Notes: generated from the letters alone by a model not told the origin. Counted from the stretch's first letter, positions 27,440-37,030 are shown. The stretch: 64,000 nt of DNA from Nostoc sp. FACHB-892 (GCF_014698795.1 NZ_JACJTR010000031.1:19987-83986); one strand, 5' to 3'. Numbers and translations are program-made.

Positions 27440-28681
27440 ATGAAAAATATAAACCACCTGATTAAAAATATCTCAATTTTTTTAATAATATTACTACTTG
27501 TTTTTTGGATTACCGAACCTGTTTATGCTCGTGGAGGTTGTTTTGCACAGGGAACTCCGGTTTTGACATCTCAGGGACATAAACCTATCGAAAAATTGAA
27601 CAAAGCTGATAGTATTATTAGTTATAACTTCGCAACTCACCAACTTGAGTTAGGAAAAATAGAAGAAATTAAAAGCTTAATATCACCTGAATATTTATTA
27701 ATTAATAACAAAATTAAAGTAACAGAAACTCATCCCTTCTATATAAAAATTGACACAGGAGTTAAGTTAAAGCAAGCCCAAAAACTTGAAATTGGCGACC
27801 AGCTTATTGGGGAAGGGGATTCCAGGATTTTCATTTCCAATATTGCTCATATTAAGGAAAATATCACAGTTTATAATCTTATATCTGTGAATCCCAATCA
27901 TAATTTTTATGCTAATGGCATTTTAGTACATAACAAAGGTGGTGGTGGTGGAGGCACTGGAGGCGGTGGAGGCGGTGGAGGTGGCTATTATCGAGGAGGT
28001 AATGGAAATAGCTCATTCACTCCAATCAACTCAAAGACACTTCCTAAGTATATACTGATACTAGTGGTCTTATTTGCTGGGTTGCTACCCGTTATTTTTT
28101 GTCGTGAAATTTATAATTTTACCCATCTCTTTAATAAAGAATTTACCAATGACTCTGACTTAATTAAGTTTGCAACAAATATTAATTCAAAATTTACTAA
28201 TCGTTATTCTCTCAAATATTGTAAAGATAAGGAACAGTGGAACCAAATTTTAATCCAATTCGAGATGGGTGAGCAAGAGTATCAACAAATAATTAGTAAA
28301 AATCACTTAATTGAAGAAATCACTTCTTTATTTATCCAGTATCAAATGGACTGGACTATGAAGGATTTCGAGCAGATGTTTGATTATATTTCTGAACCAT
28401 TTTATTACCTGCAATACTATGTATTTCAACGTGATTTTGGTACTTCATTTGATATTATTTATCAACCTGAAGTTATTGAAGCTGCACCCATTAGTTATAA
28501 ACAGGAAGATAATCAGCATATTTTTCGGGTTCAAGTTAATGGTAAAATGACCAACTTTGTCATTTCTTCTGAAGGGTATGTGCTTAGTGGTGAGCCTTTT
28601 CCTCGCTTATTTTCTGAGTATTGGGATATCAGTGTAAACTCATCAGGAAAATGGTACTTAGTAAATATAACTTCCCTGTAA
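27440..28681 (+). CDS. Tim44-like membrane protein with an N-terminal Hint (intein-like) domain
   Basis: 413 residues. A signal peptide or membrane segment (about 10-30) is followed by ARGG and a Hint domain from Cys34 (CFAQGTPVLT) to Asn165, with VTETHPFY (block B His) near 97 and the closing NGILVHN. It is about 132 residues, so there is no homing-endonuclease insert. Lys166 follows instead of the Cys/Ser/Thr needed for normal splicing, so cleavage rather than splicing is likelier, as in bacterial intein-like domains. A Gly-rich stretch (167-182), a membrane helix (about 204-221) and a Tim44-like C-terminal domain (about 235-413, ending WDISVNSSGKWYLVNI) follow. Removing the Hint domain would join two Gly-rich segments. 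A GGAAAG site precedes the ATG. Confidence 0.8.
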   Translation: MKNINHLIKNISIFLIILLLVFWITEPVYARGGCFAQGTPVLTSQGHKPIEKLNKADSIISYNFATHQLELGKIEEIKSLISPEYLLINNKIKVTETHPFYIKIDTGVKLKQAQKLEIGDQLIGEGDSRIFISNIAHIKENITVYNLISVNPNHNFYANGILVHNKGGGGGGTGGGGGGGGGYYRGGNGNSSFTPINSKTLPKYILILVVLFAGLLPVIFCREIYNFTHLFNKEFTNDSDLIKFATNINSKFTNRYSLKYCKDKEQWNQILIQFEMGEQEYQQIISKNHLIEEITSLFIQYQMDWTMKDFEQMFDYISEPFYYLQYYVFQRDFGTSFDIIYQPEVIEAAPISYKQEDNQHIFRVQVNGKMTNFVISSEGYVLSGEPFPRLFSEYWDISVNSSGKWYLVNITSL

Positions 28682-28734
28682 GAGTGACGAACGCATTTGT
28701 TACTCCTCCTACTTCACCAGCACCCCTTCTACTA

Positions 28735-28845
28735 CAACCAATCCCCACTGCGGAAACTTTGCCAGCAGTTTTTTGATCACAATTTAGCTTTCGCCGGATT
28801 GTCACTCCAGCATTCATGTAATAAATCAAACCCCGGATTCTGCAA
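28735..28845 (-). pseudogene. Relic of the plasmid gene at 37031-38221, C-terminal part
   Basis: The stretch from CCCCACTGCGGAAACTTTG to AAACCCCGGATTC matches the 3' end of the gene at 37031-38221 (about 37070-37165) with substitutions and small deletions. The frame is not kept. It lies in the gap after the Hint/Tim44 gene. Confidence 0.65.
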
Positions 28846-28942
28846 ATCAACTCATACATGACTGTTCTGAACGCATCTATTACTTCAGTAAAAGTGTTTA
28901 AATTGCTTCTAGTCCCAATCCAATGGCATTTGAACGATAATT

Positions 28943-29266
28943 ATGAGTAACCCTCTTTCCCATCCCGAAGATTCAGACTTCCATTCATCTATTCAGGAGA
29001 ATCTAAAACAGCTTTCTGCTCAGTTGGGATCTCCTTTGTCCGAATTATCAGTCATGGAAATATACCAGAATGCGTGCGATCTACTGAGCCACGTTTCTCC
29101 ATCACCTCTTACTCTTGCCCGCGTTGCTGGAACATTACTCGTCTATCGAGTCCAGGACACAGAACCGGAAGAATTTGAGTGGTTCAGCACCCAGGTGAAA
29201 CAATGTCTGGATGAAGAAGAAGTTGAGGAGTTGATTGAATCGATACATCGCACGGATGCTTTGTAA
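28943..29266 (+). CDS. Unknown small acidic protein
   Basis: 107 residues, rich in Glu, Ser and Leu, with helical character. No recognised domain, signal or membrane segment. It lies between two relic fragments of a plasmid gene, so it may belong to DNA inserted into that relic. The ATG is followed by a compositionally normal frame, but coding is only moderately supported. Confidence 0.5.
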   Translation: MSNPLSHPEDSDFHSSIQENLKQLSAQLGSPLSELSVMEIYQNACDLLSHVSPSPLTLARVAGTLLVYRVQDTEPEEFEWFSTQVKQCLDEEEVEELIESIHRTDAL

Positions 29267-29580
29267 TTGCTGAAAAAGCCGGAGTCTCGCGCGCATATCG
29301 GATACCGTCGCATCATCTCTTGCAATTCTACTGCCTTACCTTGGGGCGTGTACGCAGTTTCCTTAGACAGCGCAATTACAATCCTTTGCCGCCTCGTCCA
29401 CTCAAAGGGAGCGATCACAGTAGACCTGGCCTGTTGTGCCTCCGGCTTCCTCCCTTCTTTTCAAGCTACCACAAACACGCCTTCCGTTGGCTTGACTCCC
29501 TTCCAAGTGCGTAACGCTTCTTTGAGATAGGCAATCGCACACTTTTAGGATGAGCCAGTGGCAAAGATAACCTTATTTCT
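29267..29580. other. Noncoding stretch, possibly a decayed gene on the minus strand
   Basis: A minus-strand frame reads YLKEALRTWKGVKPTEG, a TGA, and then RSTVIAPFEWTRRQR to about 29418. This could be a decayed gene, but no family was recognised. No terminator or other signal was identified. Confidence 0.25.
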
Positions 29581-30342
29581 TTAGTTCGGTTCCACTCTCA
29601 GATAAAATTGTGTAGCCACAAACTTAGTATCTCTCTTGATTGGGTCTACGTTTTCTACTACCTCAGTTTTACCTACAGCAATCAAACCTTGATCGAAAAT
29701 TTCGTTTGTTGCTGCGTCAAGTTGTTTTTGCGTTGCACCGATTTTACTCAAATCGATTGACGAAACTTGAGCAGTCTTAGGTTTATTTAGAACCAGATTA
29801 TCTGTGGAGAAGCAAGGAGTTGTGATGCAACGAATGCCATTGTCTTTTAGTGCCACAAAAGTACCTTTTGCTGGGACATTTGTGGCGGCATAGAAAGCTT
29901 CTTTTACTCTCAAATTCCCAAATTCACCGAATCCAGGAAATGTTACTGGAACGATATTACCTCTAAGAATCACACGGCTACCATCATCATTTTGAATTTT
30001 TACCAGTTGGGAAGGTGGGACTTTCAGGGAACTCCAATCAATTGCAGACACATAACATTCGGAGCGAAAAACACCATCTAAGCAAGGAGTAGCTTTCAAG
30101 TTTACCTGCTTAATGAAATATCCACCGCATATTGGAGAAGCACATCTGCGAAAATCTCTGCGTACCGTGTAATATCCCCATTGGGGAAACTCTTGATTTT
30201 CGACAGTGACGGCAACAGAATCAGTAGTCTCTGGAGCAGAAATATTTTGCGCCGATACTGTGGAGAAAAATCCGTTGGTGACTATTATTGCACCTAATAG
30301 AGGAATAATTGAGTATTTGTTGTTAAGTGATATTTTGTTCAT
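29581..30342 (-). CDS. Secreted DUF6748-type protein
   Basis: 253 residues with a signal peptide (about 1-31, ending VSAQ). The body has YYTVRRDFRRCASPICGGYF and three further Cys-containing loops (CLDGVFRSECY, CITTPCFS), suggesting disulfides in an exported protein. The CGGYF motif fits the DUF6748 family, a name I give from memory. Function unknown. Confidence 0.65.
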   Translation of the reverse strand: MNKISLNNKYSIIPLLGAIIVTNGFFSTVSAQNISAPETTDSVAVTVENQEFPQWGYYTVRRDFRRCASPICGGYFIKQVNLKATPCLDGVFRSECYVSAIDWSSLKVPPSQLVKIQNDDGSRVILRGNIVPVTFPGFGEFGNLRVKEAFYAATNVPAKGTFVALKDNGIRCITTPCFSTDNLVLNKPKTAQVSSIDLSKIGATQKQLDAATNEIFDQGLIAVGKTEVVENVDPIKRDTKFVATQFYLRVEPN

Positions 30343-30849
30343 GGGAGCTTGAAATTTTTTTTAAGGGTTCAATACTTTTGTTAAAAGTAAAAGTGTGAGA
30401 AAATTGCTGCCAAATACCAAGAAATTATACCACTATAATCTATGTAAATTTTTTAGCGAATTGTTACAATTTTCAGAATGATTGAAGAAGAATTCAGCTA
30501 TTGTGAATAAATCCGTCAGAATGCAACCAATGAGAAATCAGAACTGCTACTAAAGGCCATCAGACAGAATTTTCTTCGCAGAGATAAAAGTACTGTGCCC
30601 CAAAGTAGAAGTCAGAGGGAAGCATAAGGGTCAGCCGTCCAGCACTCCTGGTACAATTGCGACACTTCCTCAATTCAATCAGTCAGTTAAATGTAATTCA
30701 AAATTCCAATAGCTAAAAATGAATAATTTGAGTTAGAAATTATCAGGTTTCACTACATATTTACCACTACCTGCACTTTAATTTCGGTTGGTTCGCCCAT
30801 TTTTTAAAACAAGCTCTATTAAAGTGAAAACTCGCCCAAGTTAACAATC
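30343..30849. other. Noncoding stretch holding another plasmid-gene relic
   Basis: Apart from the relic at 30565-30665 (listed separately), this AT-rich gap shows no gene and no clear terminator. Confidence 0.5.
30565..30665 (-). pseudogene. Relic of the plasmid gene at 37031-38221, N-terminal part
   Basis: The run ATTTTCTTCGCAGAGATAAA and the following CATAAGGGTCAGCCGTCCAGC match about 37985-38090, the part encoding DPYGS and FISAKKILVESG in the intact gene. A deletion and substitutions break the frame. Orientation and order agree with the C-terminal relic at 28735-28845. The two probably come from one old copy, split by later DNA. Confidence 0.7.
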
Positions 30850-32853
30850 TCATGCACCGTTTGTCAAAGTGCTATAGCAGAAATAGCTATCTGCAAAGAT
30901 AAATTTTTCAAAGCCAGTTGTAGATAAACTAACGGGGTCTTCATTGTTGTTGAAAGTAATGTTGGCACTTTTAAGGGTATTGCCATAAATAACACCAGAT
31001 ATCAGTAGTTGGGAGCGATTGAAAGCTCTCAGATCCAGGGTGTCAAAACCTTCCCCGCCATCAATACTTGCAACGCCAAACCCTTTGAAATAATCATTTC
31101 CACTACCCAAATCAATGCTGATGCCGCCACCGATAGAGACTTTTTGTTGAACTCCATTTAGGATACTAGTGGCTGTAATTTCATCATTGCCATCGTCAGT
31201 CTTGATGATTCCTTGTCCGTAAATGCCGTAAGCAAGACTATCGTCAGTCTTGATGATTCTTTGTCCATAAATGCTGTAGGCAAGACTATCATCGCCGTAA
31301 CCATCACTTGTTACTGTAGCCTGTCCGGTAAGCTTGTCAGAACCTTTGCCTGTATCAATGATTCCATCGTTAAAGATGCCATAAGCTGTGGCATTTCTTC
31401 CTGAGCTATTCCCATAACCGATAATGGTGTCTTTGCCTGACCCCGTAGTGATAGTGGCGTCTTTAGTATTTTGGATGCCAGTCCCAGCACCATCATTGGC
31501 GCTGCCGATGCCGCTAATAGCGCCGCCCAAGCCACCCTGACCTGTGCCGATGATCGTGTCGTTTCCGTCCCCTGAATTCAGATTGCCATTGTTAGCGATG
31601 CCAGTGCCGGTACCGCCTTTGACATTCTTCTCGTCTACGTCTATGCCTAAGCCATCGCCGCCCTTACTGCCAGTACCGATGCCGTTGATCGTGTCATCTC
31701 CGTTCCCTGCATTCAGATTGCCATTGTTAGCAATGCCAGTGCCAGTACCGCCAACGCTGCCGTACTCGCTATTGCCGCCCAAGCCGCCCTGACCTATGCC
31801 AGTGATCGTGTCTTCTCCGCGCTCTGCATTCAGACTGCCACTGTTAACAATGCCGATTCCAGTACCGCCATTGCCAAAAGCGTAGCCGATACCGCCATTG
31901 CCGCCCTGACCTGTACCAGTAATCGTATCTTCTCCATCTCCGGTATGCAGTTCATCACTATTGCTGATACCTGTCCCAGTACCGCCGTCGCCGTCAGAGC
32001 GAGTGTTTGTACTCCCTGTGCCACCATTACCAGTGCCGATAATCGTGTCTTGTCCATTCCCTGCATTTAAATTGCCATTGTTAGCGATGCCAGTGCCAGT
32101 ACCGCCGTCGCCGTATCTGCCGTAGGCGCTGAGGATGGATCTGTCATCCTCGATGCCGCCGTCGCCGCCATTACCAGTACCAATGATCGAATTGTTTCCG
32201 CCCTTTACACTAATACTGCCATTATTAACGATACCAGTGCCAGTACCGCCAGTGCCGTTCATGTATGATACATAGCTCTCTTCACCGTAACCACTGCCGC
32301 CGTTGCCGCCATTACCAGTGCCGGCGATCGCATCGTTTCCGTTCCCTACATTAATACTGCCACTATTAGCAATGCCAGTGCCAGTACCGCCAGTGCCGCC
32401 GTCGTAGCCGTCGTAGCCGTTGGAGCTAGTGCCGCCCTTACCGCCCTTACCTATACCAGAGATAATGTTTTTTCCCTCCCCTGCATTTAATTCGCCACTA
32501 TTAGCAATGCCAGCGCCAGTACCACCATCAATGCCATCACCGTCCTTGCTTGTGCCGATGCTCGTGTAGTTTCCGCCCTCTGTATTCAGACTGCCACTGT
32601 TAACCATGCCAGTTCCATCTGTGGCGTTACCGCTACTTGCGAGGTTGTTTTTCCCACTACTGCCTTCGCCCCTGCTAACGCTGTTGCCACCCTGACCTGT
32701 GCCACTAATTGTGTCTTTTCCTGAGACTGTACGGATGTAACCTCCAGTTAAAATATCAATACCAATTGCTGGTGTTCTATTTAACTCTTCCCCTACTAAA
32801 GTATCGGAACCGGGGGTACCGATGAAATTCGGTGGAATGCTAAGTCTAGCCAT
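30850..32853 (-). CDS. Glycine-rich RTX-like repeat protein (paralogue of 25086-26816)
   Basis: 667 residues. The N-terminus (MARLSIPPNFIGTPGSDTLV) is nearly the same as that of the paralogue. About eleven repeats built on GTGTGIANNGNLNAGNGDDTI and Gly-rich spacers follow. The C-terminal 200 residues have RTX-like GNDEI and GSGNDYFKGFG segments. There is no signal peptide or enzyme motif. It is likely an exported, calcium-binding surface or matrix protein. It is followed on the same strand by nothing for 500 bases; its upstream neighbour is the FHA-type gene, 110 bases away, possibly one operon. Confidence 0.8.
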   Translation of the reverse strand: MARLSIPPNFIGTPGSDTLVGEELNRTPAIGIDILTGGYIRTVSGKDTISGTGQGGNSVSRGEGSSGKNNLASSGNATDGTGMVNSGSLNTEGGNYTSIGTSKDGDGIDGGTGAGIANSGELNAGEGKNIISGIGKGGKGGTSSNGYDGYDGGTGGTGTGIANSGSINVGNGNDAIAGTGNGGNGGSGYGEESYVSYMNGTGGTGTGIVNNGSISVKGGNNSIIGTGNGGDGGIEDDRSILSAYGRYGDGGTGTGIANNGNLNAGNGQDTIIGTGNGGTGSTNTRSDGDGGTGTGISNSDELHTGDGEDTITGTGQGGNGGIGYAFGNGGTGIGIVNSGSLNAERGEDTITGIGQGGLGGNSEYGSVGGTGTGIANNGNLNAGNGDDTINGIGTGSKGGDGLGIDVDEKNVKGGTGTGIANNGNLNSGDGNDTIIGTGQGGLGGAISGIGSANDGAGTGIQNTKDATITTGSGKDTIIGYGNSSGRNATAYGIFNDGIIDTGKGSDKLTGQATVTSDGYGDDSLAYSIYGQRIIKTDDSLAYGIYGQGIIKTDDGNDEITATSILNGVQQKVSIGGGISIDLGSGNDYFKGFGVASIDGGEGFDTLDLRAFNRSQLLISGVIYGNTLKSANITFNNNEDPVSLSTTGFEKFIFADSYFCYSTLTNGA

Positions 32854-32960
32854 AAAGCAAATTCTCTCAATTAGTTAGTACGGGTGGTTTGCTCATTTAG
32901 ATGAGCAGTTTCTCAAAAAATCTCGAAATTGTTTTTTTAAAAGCTATTGAGTGATTGGGT
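32854..32960. repeat. Second copy of the repeat-protein leader
   Basis: Matches 26817-26925, including GCTCATTTAGATGAGC and the following TTTCTCAAAAAATCTCG block. It separates the repeat-protein gene from the FHA-type gene. Confidence 0.75.
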
Positions 32961-32963
32961 TTC

Positions 32964-34727
32964 TTATTGTTTACGTTTTAACTTCCAAGCAGCATAAAAA
33001 GCAGCGCTGATAAACACACTGAATGTTAAAGCTGGTTCGGGAACAGGCTTGCTTACAAGTATTAAGCCTGTAGAAGCATTGGCACTTATGTCGCTATTTT
33101 CGCTCGGAACAGCAACAATGAAGCCCGACGGAGCGTTGATAGTGATATTGCCGCCATCACCACCAACCTGTGCTGTGCCTGCGGTAGTGGGAATTTGAGC
33201 GCCACGACGCAGAAGCAGTAAATCAGTTTGTAAGGAGATATTGCCACCGTTACCCGATGCAGATTGGGCGTTGAATGTGCCAGTGTTATTTAAGGTAATT
33301 CTAGGTGAGGTAAGGATAATATCTCCAGCAGTACCTGTTGTACTTTGAGAGCTAACGGAAAAGTCACTGTTAAAGTTAGAATTATTACCAGAAACGGTGG
33401 AAAAATCAGTAGCATTAACTTTGATTGCACCTGCATTGCCTTGTCCAAATGTTGAGGCTGTAACTTGAGCGCCATCAACTAATGATAGTGTTGCAGCTAA
33501 AATGTCGATATTACCTCCATTGCCAACTGTACCCGTGGGCACACTGCTCAAAATCCCACTGTTTCTTCCAGCAATATCAACAGCATCTGTAACATTAACA
33601 TTGACATTCCCCGCATTACCAAGTCCTGAAGTTGAGGCAATAAGTTCAGCGCCATTTTGTAACGACAATGAACCAGAATCGATAGTAATGTTACCCCCAT
33701 TGCCAAGTGACCCCAAACCCACAAGATTGCGAACATTACTCCCAGTGCCTGCAATTTTTATTGACTCGGTAGCATTGAGCGTAATATCTCCCGCGACAGT
33801 TTCAGGTGTCCCCAAACCTTCCCCAATACCAGCACTTAAAATACTTCCTCCCAATATTTCTAAATCTTTAGCATTAACTGCAATATTACCGCCATCAGCC
33901 CCAGTTACAATTACACCTGCTTGATTAGTAAGGGATACCGAAGTTAGCGCAGCATTATCAGGAAATCTTAAGCTGAGATTATCGCCATTTACACCTAGCG
34001 CTACACTACCAGCTTGGGCCAATCCTCCTAACTCAACTCTTCCACCATAAGCATTTAATCGTCCCCCATCCATGCTGACATTCCCACCCACCAGTAGTAA
34101 ACTTTTACCATCCGGTACTCGTAAACCAAATGCGTTTAAACCTGTTGGGTCTGTTCCTGCGGGTGCTACTGAGTTGTTTTGAATCCCTCCGTTTTGATTA
34201 ATCTGATTAAACAGCAATGCTGAAGGATTAACACTCAACAACTCTGAAGGGATATTTTTATCAGTAGCACTAAAAAATCCTCCATTTCCAAATTGCAGTG
34301 CATTCGCTGTACTTGCAACAAACGAACCACCAACATTTAAGCTGGCATTTCCACCAAATACAATTCCATTGGGATTTGTTAGAAACAGGTTAGCCGTACC
34401 CAACGTGCGAATTAACCCATCAATATCAATATTAGAAACTGATTCACCCGTTACTCGAGTAATTATATTTTGAATATCTACAGCATTATTAAAAGAAGCA
34501 GTGCCACCAGTAGGTACAGAAAACTCACCAAAACTGTGAAACAAATTACTGCCAGCTTGTGTTCCCCCAGTAATGTTAAAGGTGTCACCCTCTCTTGTGA
34601 CACTAGAGTTATTTAGTAATGTGCCATCTGGAGTAATTTGAGCGCTTGCATAATCAATGGGACAAAAGCTGACACCGACAGCGATAGCCGCTAAAGCACC
34701 CCAATGAGTAAAACCCAAACCTGACAT
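32964..34727 (-). CDS. Filamentous-haemagglutinin-type adhesin with PEP-CTERM tail
   Basis: 587 residues. A signal peptide (about 1-30, ending YASAQ) precedes an FHA/TPS N-terminal domain (SNLFHSFGEFSVPTGG, NLFLTNPNGIVFGGNASL). Gly/Asn-rich beta-helix repeats (GNGGNITID, GNAGNVNVN) occupy about 200-540. The C-terminus has PVPEP, a hydrophobic helix and KLKRKQ, the layout of a PEP-CTERM sorting signal read by an exosortase. The protein should be exported and anchored or processed at the envelope. The paralogous locus near 26.9 kb lacks this gene but keeps the flanking DNA. Confidence 0.85.
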   Translation of the reverse strand: MSGLGFTHWGALAAIAVGVSFCPIDYASAQITPDGTLLNNSSVTREGDTFNITGGTQAGSNLFHSFGEFSVPTGGTASFNNAVDIQNIITRVTGESVSNIDIDGLIRTLGTANLFLTNPNGIVFGGNASLNVGGSFVASTANALQFGNGGFFSATDKNIPSELLSVNPSALLFNQINQNGGIQNNSVAPAGTDPTGLNAFGLRVPDGKSLLLVGGNVSMDGGRLNAYGGRVELGGLAQAGSVALGVNGDNLSLRFPDNAALTSVSLTNQAGVIVTGADGGNIAVNAKDLEILGGSILSAGIGEGLGTPETVAGDITLNATESIKIAGTGSNVRNLVGLGSLGNGGNITIDSGSLSLQNGAELIASTSGLGNAGNVNVNVTDAVDIAGRNSGILSSVPTGTVGNGGNIDILAATLSLVDGAQVTASTFGQGNAGAIKVNATDFSTVSGNNSNFNSDFSVSSQSTTGTAGDIILTSPRITLNNTGTFNAQSASGNGGNISLQTDLLLLRRGAQIPTTAGTAQVGGDGGNITINAPSGFIVAVPSENSDISANASTGLILVSKPVPEPALTFSVFISAAFYAAWKLKRKQ

Positions 34728-34759
34728 TGCTTGCCTCCAATAATAAATAGCAACAAATT

Positions 34760-34907
34760 TTAGTTAAGCATAAATCAAGTTACTACCTACTAAATAGCTA
34801 GTAATTAGGCTACTAAGTTTTCACCCCAAAACTCCGGTTTTTCGCAAGAACTTGAAAACTTTACAAAACGTTACTTTATAAAGTTCTCAAGCTACCGTTG
34901 ACGCTAT
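34760..34907. repeat. Second copy of the upstream block found near 27.0 kb
   Basis: Matches about 26998-27141 (TACTAAATAGCTAGTAATTAGGC onward, over about 140 bases). It lies upstream of the FHA-type gene and probably contains its promoter. Confidence 0.7.
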
Positions 34908-34912
34908 CAAAC

Positions 34913-35905
34913 TTAATGGAGTTCACTTCCATCCTTACGGAGCAGATAGCGATCGCTAATCAACTTCAAGACTACTCTACCTATTTCTGGATGCGTTTTC
35001 TCAATGACTGGTTGCACAACAACGCCTTCCATAATGCAGTCGGGGCTGACTACACTATTGGCATTATTGAACTGAGACACCGCTTTCCAAGTGTAAGCAC
35101 CGATATAAAGCACAGGTACTCTCGGCAAAACAAATTCCTCGCAAAAAGCTACAAAATCGCTGTAATTGAGAAAATAACTGCCACGCCGCACAGCAAATAT
35201 AGCAATTCCAATCTTGCCATTATTCAAGCCATATTTGATATCTTGTACACCGTAGATTTCCCCAAAAATTTGAGTTCTTGGCGGAAGTTTCTGGAAAGTT
35301 TCGTTTTCCTTGTAAGCACGAATATAAACTAATTTATTGTTGACTTCGTTGTTTTTCCAGAAGTAATTATGGCTGCCAATTTTAGTTGTGCCATCCGCAT
35401 CAACTAAGACAGTGAAGTTAGTTCCGTGCAACTTCTCTGTTACAACAACTTCCTCACCTGGAATTAGTATATTTTTGTAACGTTTCAGGTTTTCTGGGCT
35501 GGGGAATTTATAATGCCCAATAAAACTTTCTACTTCCCCACTCATCCCTTGAGGAATTGGATATTCGTACTTTGTTACACCAAAATACTCCGTGTAGTCG
35601 TCTCCAATATTTCCCATAAAGTTATTACCAACGGGAATAAGCAAACCTTCAGAAAAAATTCCGCGAAGTTTAGCCGCATACAGTTTTTTCGAGTAGTAGT
35701 TACGAATCCCAAACTCATCCAAAAACTTTTCTGGAATAACACTATCAATCGGAAAATAAAAAGCTAAATCTCCAGCGTGAAGCTTCCCTTTGGCTATAAT
35801 TACTTGATATGCCATATTTTCGATAGAGACAATATCTAACCTATCAGCATTGGGATGAGGTTTAATGCTGTTAATTTTGACAACTTCAACTTTAAAAATA
35901 CTCAT
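34913..35905 (-). CDS. RNA ligase of the DraRnl (Rnl5) type
   Basis: 330 residues. The N-terminal ~100 residues form an OB-like domain (IKPHPNADRLDIVSI, FYFPIDSVIPEKFL), followed by a nucleotidyltransferase domain. Motif I is EKLHGTNF (adenylated Lys), then FGEIYG (motif III), MEGVVVQP (motif IV) and VVLKLISDRY (motif V). These enzymes adenylate a 5'-phosphate and seal RNA nicks; Deinococcus DraRnl is the founding member. The gene stands alone, and no partner such as a kinase/phosphatase is nearby. Family assignment is firm; the cellular target is unknown. Confidence 0.85.
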   Translation of the reverse strand: MSIFKVEVVKINSIKPHPNADRLDIVSIENMAYQVIIAKGKLHAGDLAFYFPIDSVIPEKFLDEFGIRNYYSKKLYAAKLRGIFSEGLLIPVGNNFMGNIGDDYTEYFGVTKYEYPIPQGMSGEVESFIGHYKFPSPENLKRYKNILIPGEEVVVTEKLHGTNFTVLVDADGTTKIGSHNYFWKNNEVNNKLVYIRAYKENETFQKLPPRTQIFGEIYGVQDIKYGLNNGKIGIAIFAVRRGSYFLNYSDFVAFCEEFVLPRVPVLYIGAYTWKAVSQFNNANSVVSPDCIMEGVVVQPVIEKTHPEIGRVVLKLISDRYLLRKDGSELH

Positions 35906-36123
35906 AACTCACCTCTTTTTGAAAAAACAGATTTTAGAAAAGCTCTAAATCGAATACATAGTAGGGGCGCACATCTGTGCGTTTCTATTGGTTTAATCAG
36001 TTTCAATTAATTGCAATACTTGTTGGGTTTTAGGGATAAAGGAAAGAAAAAACCCTTAACGCAAACCCAGTCACCGTTTCCCAAAACCAAACTTTGGGCT
36101 AAAAATGCATAAAGCGAGTAGTA

Positions 36124-36881
36124 TTACGACCAATTGGGATGTTGGTCAACCCATACTCTTAATTCATCTGAAAGCGCTTTAGCTTTAAAAATAGGTGTTT
36201 GGTTTTTCTGACTTCCAAACGCAAGTTCCCTGAAATTGCCGAACGTGGCTCTATCAAATTAGTTGAACCTAAGTAGGTGGGCGCTAAAAAATACAACTAA
36301 ATTAAGAAATGTGAATCGCTTAAAAGCTTATATTCAAAGCGTTTCTAGCGCTTTACATAAGTTTACATAGTTTGATTTAATTGTGCCTACCTACTTAGCA
36401 ACGTTGTGCAATTTTCACACTGATCTCTCCTGGCTGATCCATATCCGCAATGGGGGGAACGTTCCAACAATGTATCTATCCGGTAAAAACCTTCATCCTC
36501 AAAAGAGTAAACGAGATTCATTTCCCGTTCTTCAATAAAACCGTTTTTGTCAAGTTGCTGATAAAAATACTGGGTTAGCTCGTGGTTATAAACTGATGAG
36601 TTTCGACCAAAGTAGTCAAACGACAAACCAAGACTAATGTAGATTTCAGCTTGGAGTTCATGCAGCTTTTGGCAGAAAGTTTCTGCATCTAACCCTGCTT
36701 CTGTTGCTGCTATTTCAGTCGGTGTACCATGTTCGTCAGTAGCACAGATGAACAGAACTGTTTCCCCTGACTGTCTCAAGAATCGGGCATACATATCTGC
36801 TGCAAACATCAAACCTACTAGGTTCTTTAAGTGCTTGATGCCATTAATATAGGGAAGTGCGCTGATAATAAGGTACTTTAC
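36124..36881 (-). pseudogene. metG: Methionyl-tRNA synthetase relic interrupted by a MITE
   Basis: Reading from the right: YLIISALPYINGIKHLKN (HIGH-type region, with HLKN instead of the usual HLGN), MFAADMYARFLRQ, FICATDEHGTP and the zinc knuckle GYGSARRDQCENCT. The frame then enters a 128-bp element at 36397 and stops within it. Beyond the element it resumes as STNLIEPRSAISG and LEVRKTKHLFLKLK, shifts one base at a T run, and ends HPNWS at 36124. No start codon was found, and about two thirds of MetRS is missing. It cannot be functional. Confidence 0.85.
36270..36397. mobile_element. 128-bp TA-flanked MITE inside metG relic
   Basis: Inverted ends TAAGTAGGTGGGC (36270-36282) and GCCTACCTACTTA (36385-36397) differ at one base. 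The metG reading is restored if the element and one TA are removed (TTG-CTA-GGT-TCA), which directly supports a TA target duplication, as made by IS630/Tc1-type transposases. Confidence 0.85.
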
Positions 36882-37030
36882 CCTATTATTATTCGTGTTT
36901 TCAAACGGTGTTGATAGAGTGGAGAATTTACTATACCCCTGTGAGGACTTTCATTCGAGATTTGCATCTTTCCTCATAATACATAATATTACTTGTAGTG
37001 TCAAGATGCTAGTAGTTGAAATGGTGATGG

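Noticed and set aside
34898..35332. 144-residue frame opposite the RNA ligase
   Set aside because: Antisense to a gene with all ligase motifs; no independent support.
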